From Geothermovivens sp964644845 (GTDB lineage: Bacteria; Zhuqueibacterota; Zhuqueibacteria; Oleimicrobiales; Geothermoviventaceae): 64,000 nucleotides of DNA. Below, one piece after another: positions 63,214 to 64,000 of the stretch; position 1 is the stretch's first letter, and each line of letters starts with the position of its first letter. The translations under genes were made by a program, and so were the position numbers. The notes under the pieces are model-generated. The model had not been told where the DNA came from. It saw nothing but the letters and a program-made list of their open reading frames with translations, and did no database searches. The DNA lies in NCBI GenBank assembly GCA_964644845.1, contig CAZXXS010000012.1, forward strand, positions 1 through 64,000, given 5' to 3'.

Positions 63214-63229
63214 TGGCACATTTTTCGCT
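63214..63229 (+). promoter_or_regulatory. Sigma-54-like promoter candidate upstream of Hsp20
   Basis: TGGCAC (63214-63219), ATTTTTC, GCT (63227-63229): the GG and GC dinucleotides are 10 nt apart, as in -24/-12 promoters. It would give a 310-nt leader for Hsp20. No regulator gene is nearby, so chance is a real alternative. Confidence 0.3.
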
Positions 63230-63549
63230 CTGTACAACGGAATGAACAGGACCTTACTCTAACGCTCAAAAACCGAAAAGCCGAACCCGTTTACCCGGGT
63301 TCAGTTGCGTTTGTTCTCCGTCTCAGGACAAAGCTCGTCACCCATGCGGGGAATCGAACGCCGCAAGGGCGCGGAATCTCCCAATCCAAGCGGGGATTCC
63401 GCAGCAAGCCGCAAACTCTCGGAACATCACACGGAACAACCACCGGGCTGCGGAACCCGGAGCGCATCGTGTTTGTACCAATGCTTGCGGGTGTCTGTTG
63501 AAACAGCAGTACCCACAATCGCGTGATGGTTCCCAGCGGAGGTTCACAA

Positions 63550-63993
63550 ATGGCCACACGTACAAAGCGGATTTTGATTGGACTGGCGTCTCCACGAGGT
63601 AGCTACACAGCCGATTTGCTCATTGCTCGCGGCTTCTCGATGATGGCCACCGAAGTGGGCTGGAATCCAAACACTGACATTTTCGAAACGGATACAGAGG
63701 TGGTCATCCGCATCGAAGCCGCTGGGCTTGATCCCGAGCAACTGAGCGTGCGCCTGCAGGGCGACCGGCTCACAGTACGTGGTTACCGACCGGAATCCCA
63801 CTCCTGTACGCCAGTCACGTACCAGCAGATGGAAATCTCCTACGGTCCCTTCGAAAAGGTTTTCATTCTACCGGAGGAAATCCGAACGAATCCGATTCGA
63901 GCGCAGTACCGACGAGGTGTTCTGGAAATCACCATTTCTAAAGAGCCCGCTGAAACCGAGCAAGAGGACACCGTCGAACTGCAGGTCGAATAA
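63550..63993 (+). CDS. Hsp20 / alpha-crystallin family small heat-shock protein
   Basis: A 147-residue holdase chaperone. The alpha-crystallin domain covers about residues 42-136: WNPNTDIFETDTEVVIRIEA, AGLDPEQLSVRLQGDRLTVRG and YGPFEKVFILPEEIRTNPIR, then YRRGVLEITISKEP. The N-terminal arm holds an unusual ARGFSMMATEV rather than the usual Phe-rich arm, and the C-terminal I-x-I motif is not evident. The ATG at 63550 has GGAGG 7 nt upstream. It ends at the window's right edge with its stop inside. Confidence 0.92.
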   Translation: MATRTKRILIGLASPRGSYTADLLIARGFSMMATEVGWNPNTDIFETDTEVVIRIEAAGLDPEQLSVRLQGDRLTVRGYRPESHSCTPVTYQQMEISYGPFEKVFILPEEIRTNPIRAQYRRGVLEITISKEPAETEQEDTVELQVE

Positions 63994-64000
63994 ACCCAGG

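Larger units (their letters stand above)
63059..63549. other. Intergenic region upstream of Hsp20
   Basis: Besides the terminator and the sigma-54-like site it contains GAACCCG/CGGGTTC (63283-63302), a long inverted repeat GCGGAATC/GATTCCGC (63371-63378 and 63395-63402) and CCGGG/CCCGG near 63440. These could be leader hairpins of a heat-shock gene. No other gene is seen. A T-arm-like segment around 63350 was rejected as tRNA. Confidence 0.5.

Noticed and set aside
63330..63410. T-arm-like TTCGATT loop flanked by GGCG/CCCCG on the minus strand
   Set aside because: One mismatch in the T-stem and no pairing acceptor or D/anticodon arms at tRNA distance.

Overview
The window looks like chromosome from a free-living bacterium of the FCB superphylum (Bacteroidetes/Chlorobi/Ignavibacteria/KSB1-like lineages), moderately high in GC. 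Reasons: five exported proteins end in a PNPF-type Ig-like sorting domain as used by type IX secretion (T9SS) cargo; there are two PorV/PorQ-family outer-membrane proteins, a GWxTD-domain protein, a DUF2851 protein and a GlmM of the form common in Bacteroidetes. Most starts have a clear Shine-Dalgarno (GGAGG, usually 7-9 nt from the start). I see no rRNA, tRNA, CRISPR, IS or phage genes. Species cannot be named from sequence alone.

Layout. 1-3.5 kb: the 5' end of a TonB-receptor-like gene (minus), pyrF-pyrE (plus), a YHS-domain lipoprotein (plus) and an ECF sigma factor (minus). 4.8-9.7 kb: compact, translationally coupled arginine operon argJ-argC-argB-argD-GNAT acetyltransferase (minus). 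10-25 kb: an envelope/export block, all minus: MEMO-like protein, lipoprotein, beta-propeller T9SS cargo, two PorV-like proteins, NADP-type isocitrate dehydrogenase, a protease-propeller-barrel protein, a GWxTD protein, a TIM-barrel-like exported protein and an alpha/beta hydrolase. 25-33 kb: two giant exported peptidases (M14 and S8), both T9SS cargo. 34-44 kb: phosphofructokinase, a small DUF2892-type membrane protein with an apparent frame break, a membrane-anchored GH2-like protein that has lost the usual acid/base motif, a beta-lactamase-fold lipoprotein, and a nucleoside catabolism set (pyrimidine nucleoside phosphorylase, DeoC, phosphohexomutase). 44-52 kb: a membrane protein, a lamin-tail T9SS cargo, a small conserved protein and a sulfate activation set (APS kinase, ATP sulfurylase, SLC13 permease). 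53-64 kb (plus): a second S8 T9SS protease, a coiled-coil protein, CapA, DUF2851, a LeuCD-type dehydratase pair, a PrpD/MmgE protein and an Hsp20.

How it works together: central and biosynthetic metabolism (pyrimidine, arginine, glycolysis, TCA-like acids, sulfate activation, nucleoside salvage) is mixed with a large exported-protease programme, suggesting a heterotroph that degrades protein and polymers outside the cell. Recurrent promoter candidates (TTGnnn, 17 nt, TAnnTT) precede many operons, several with dyads placed like operators. The most unusual items are: a 440-nt leader with an internal terminator before the sulfate activation genes; a GH2-like pseudoenzyme joined to a polytopic membrane module; a LeuCD-like dehydratase with an atypical specificity loop beside PrpD; an exported MEMO homologue; genes lacking a canonical start where homology or the ribosome site puts it; and three 1.2-1.6 kb stretches without recognisable genes.
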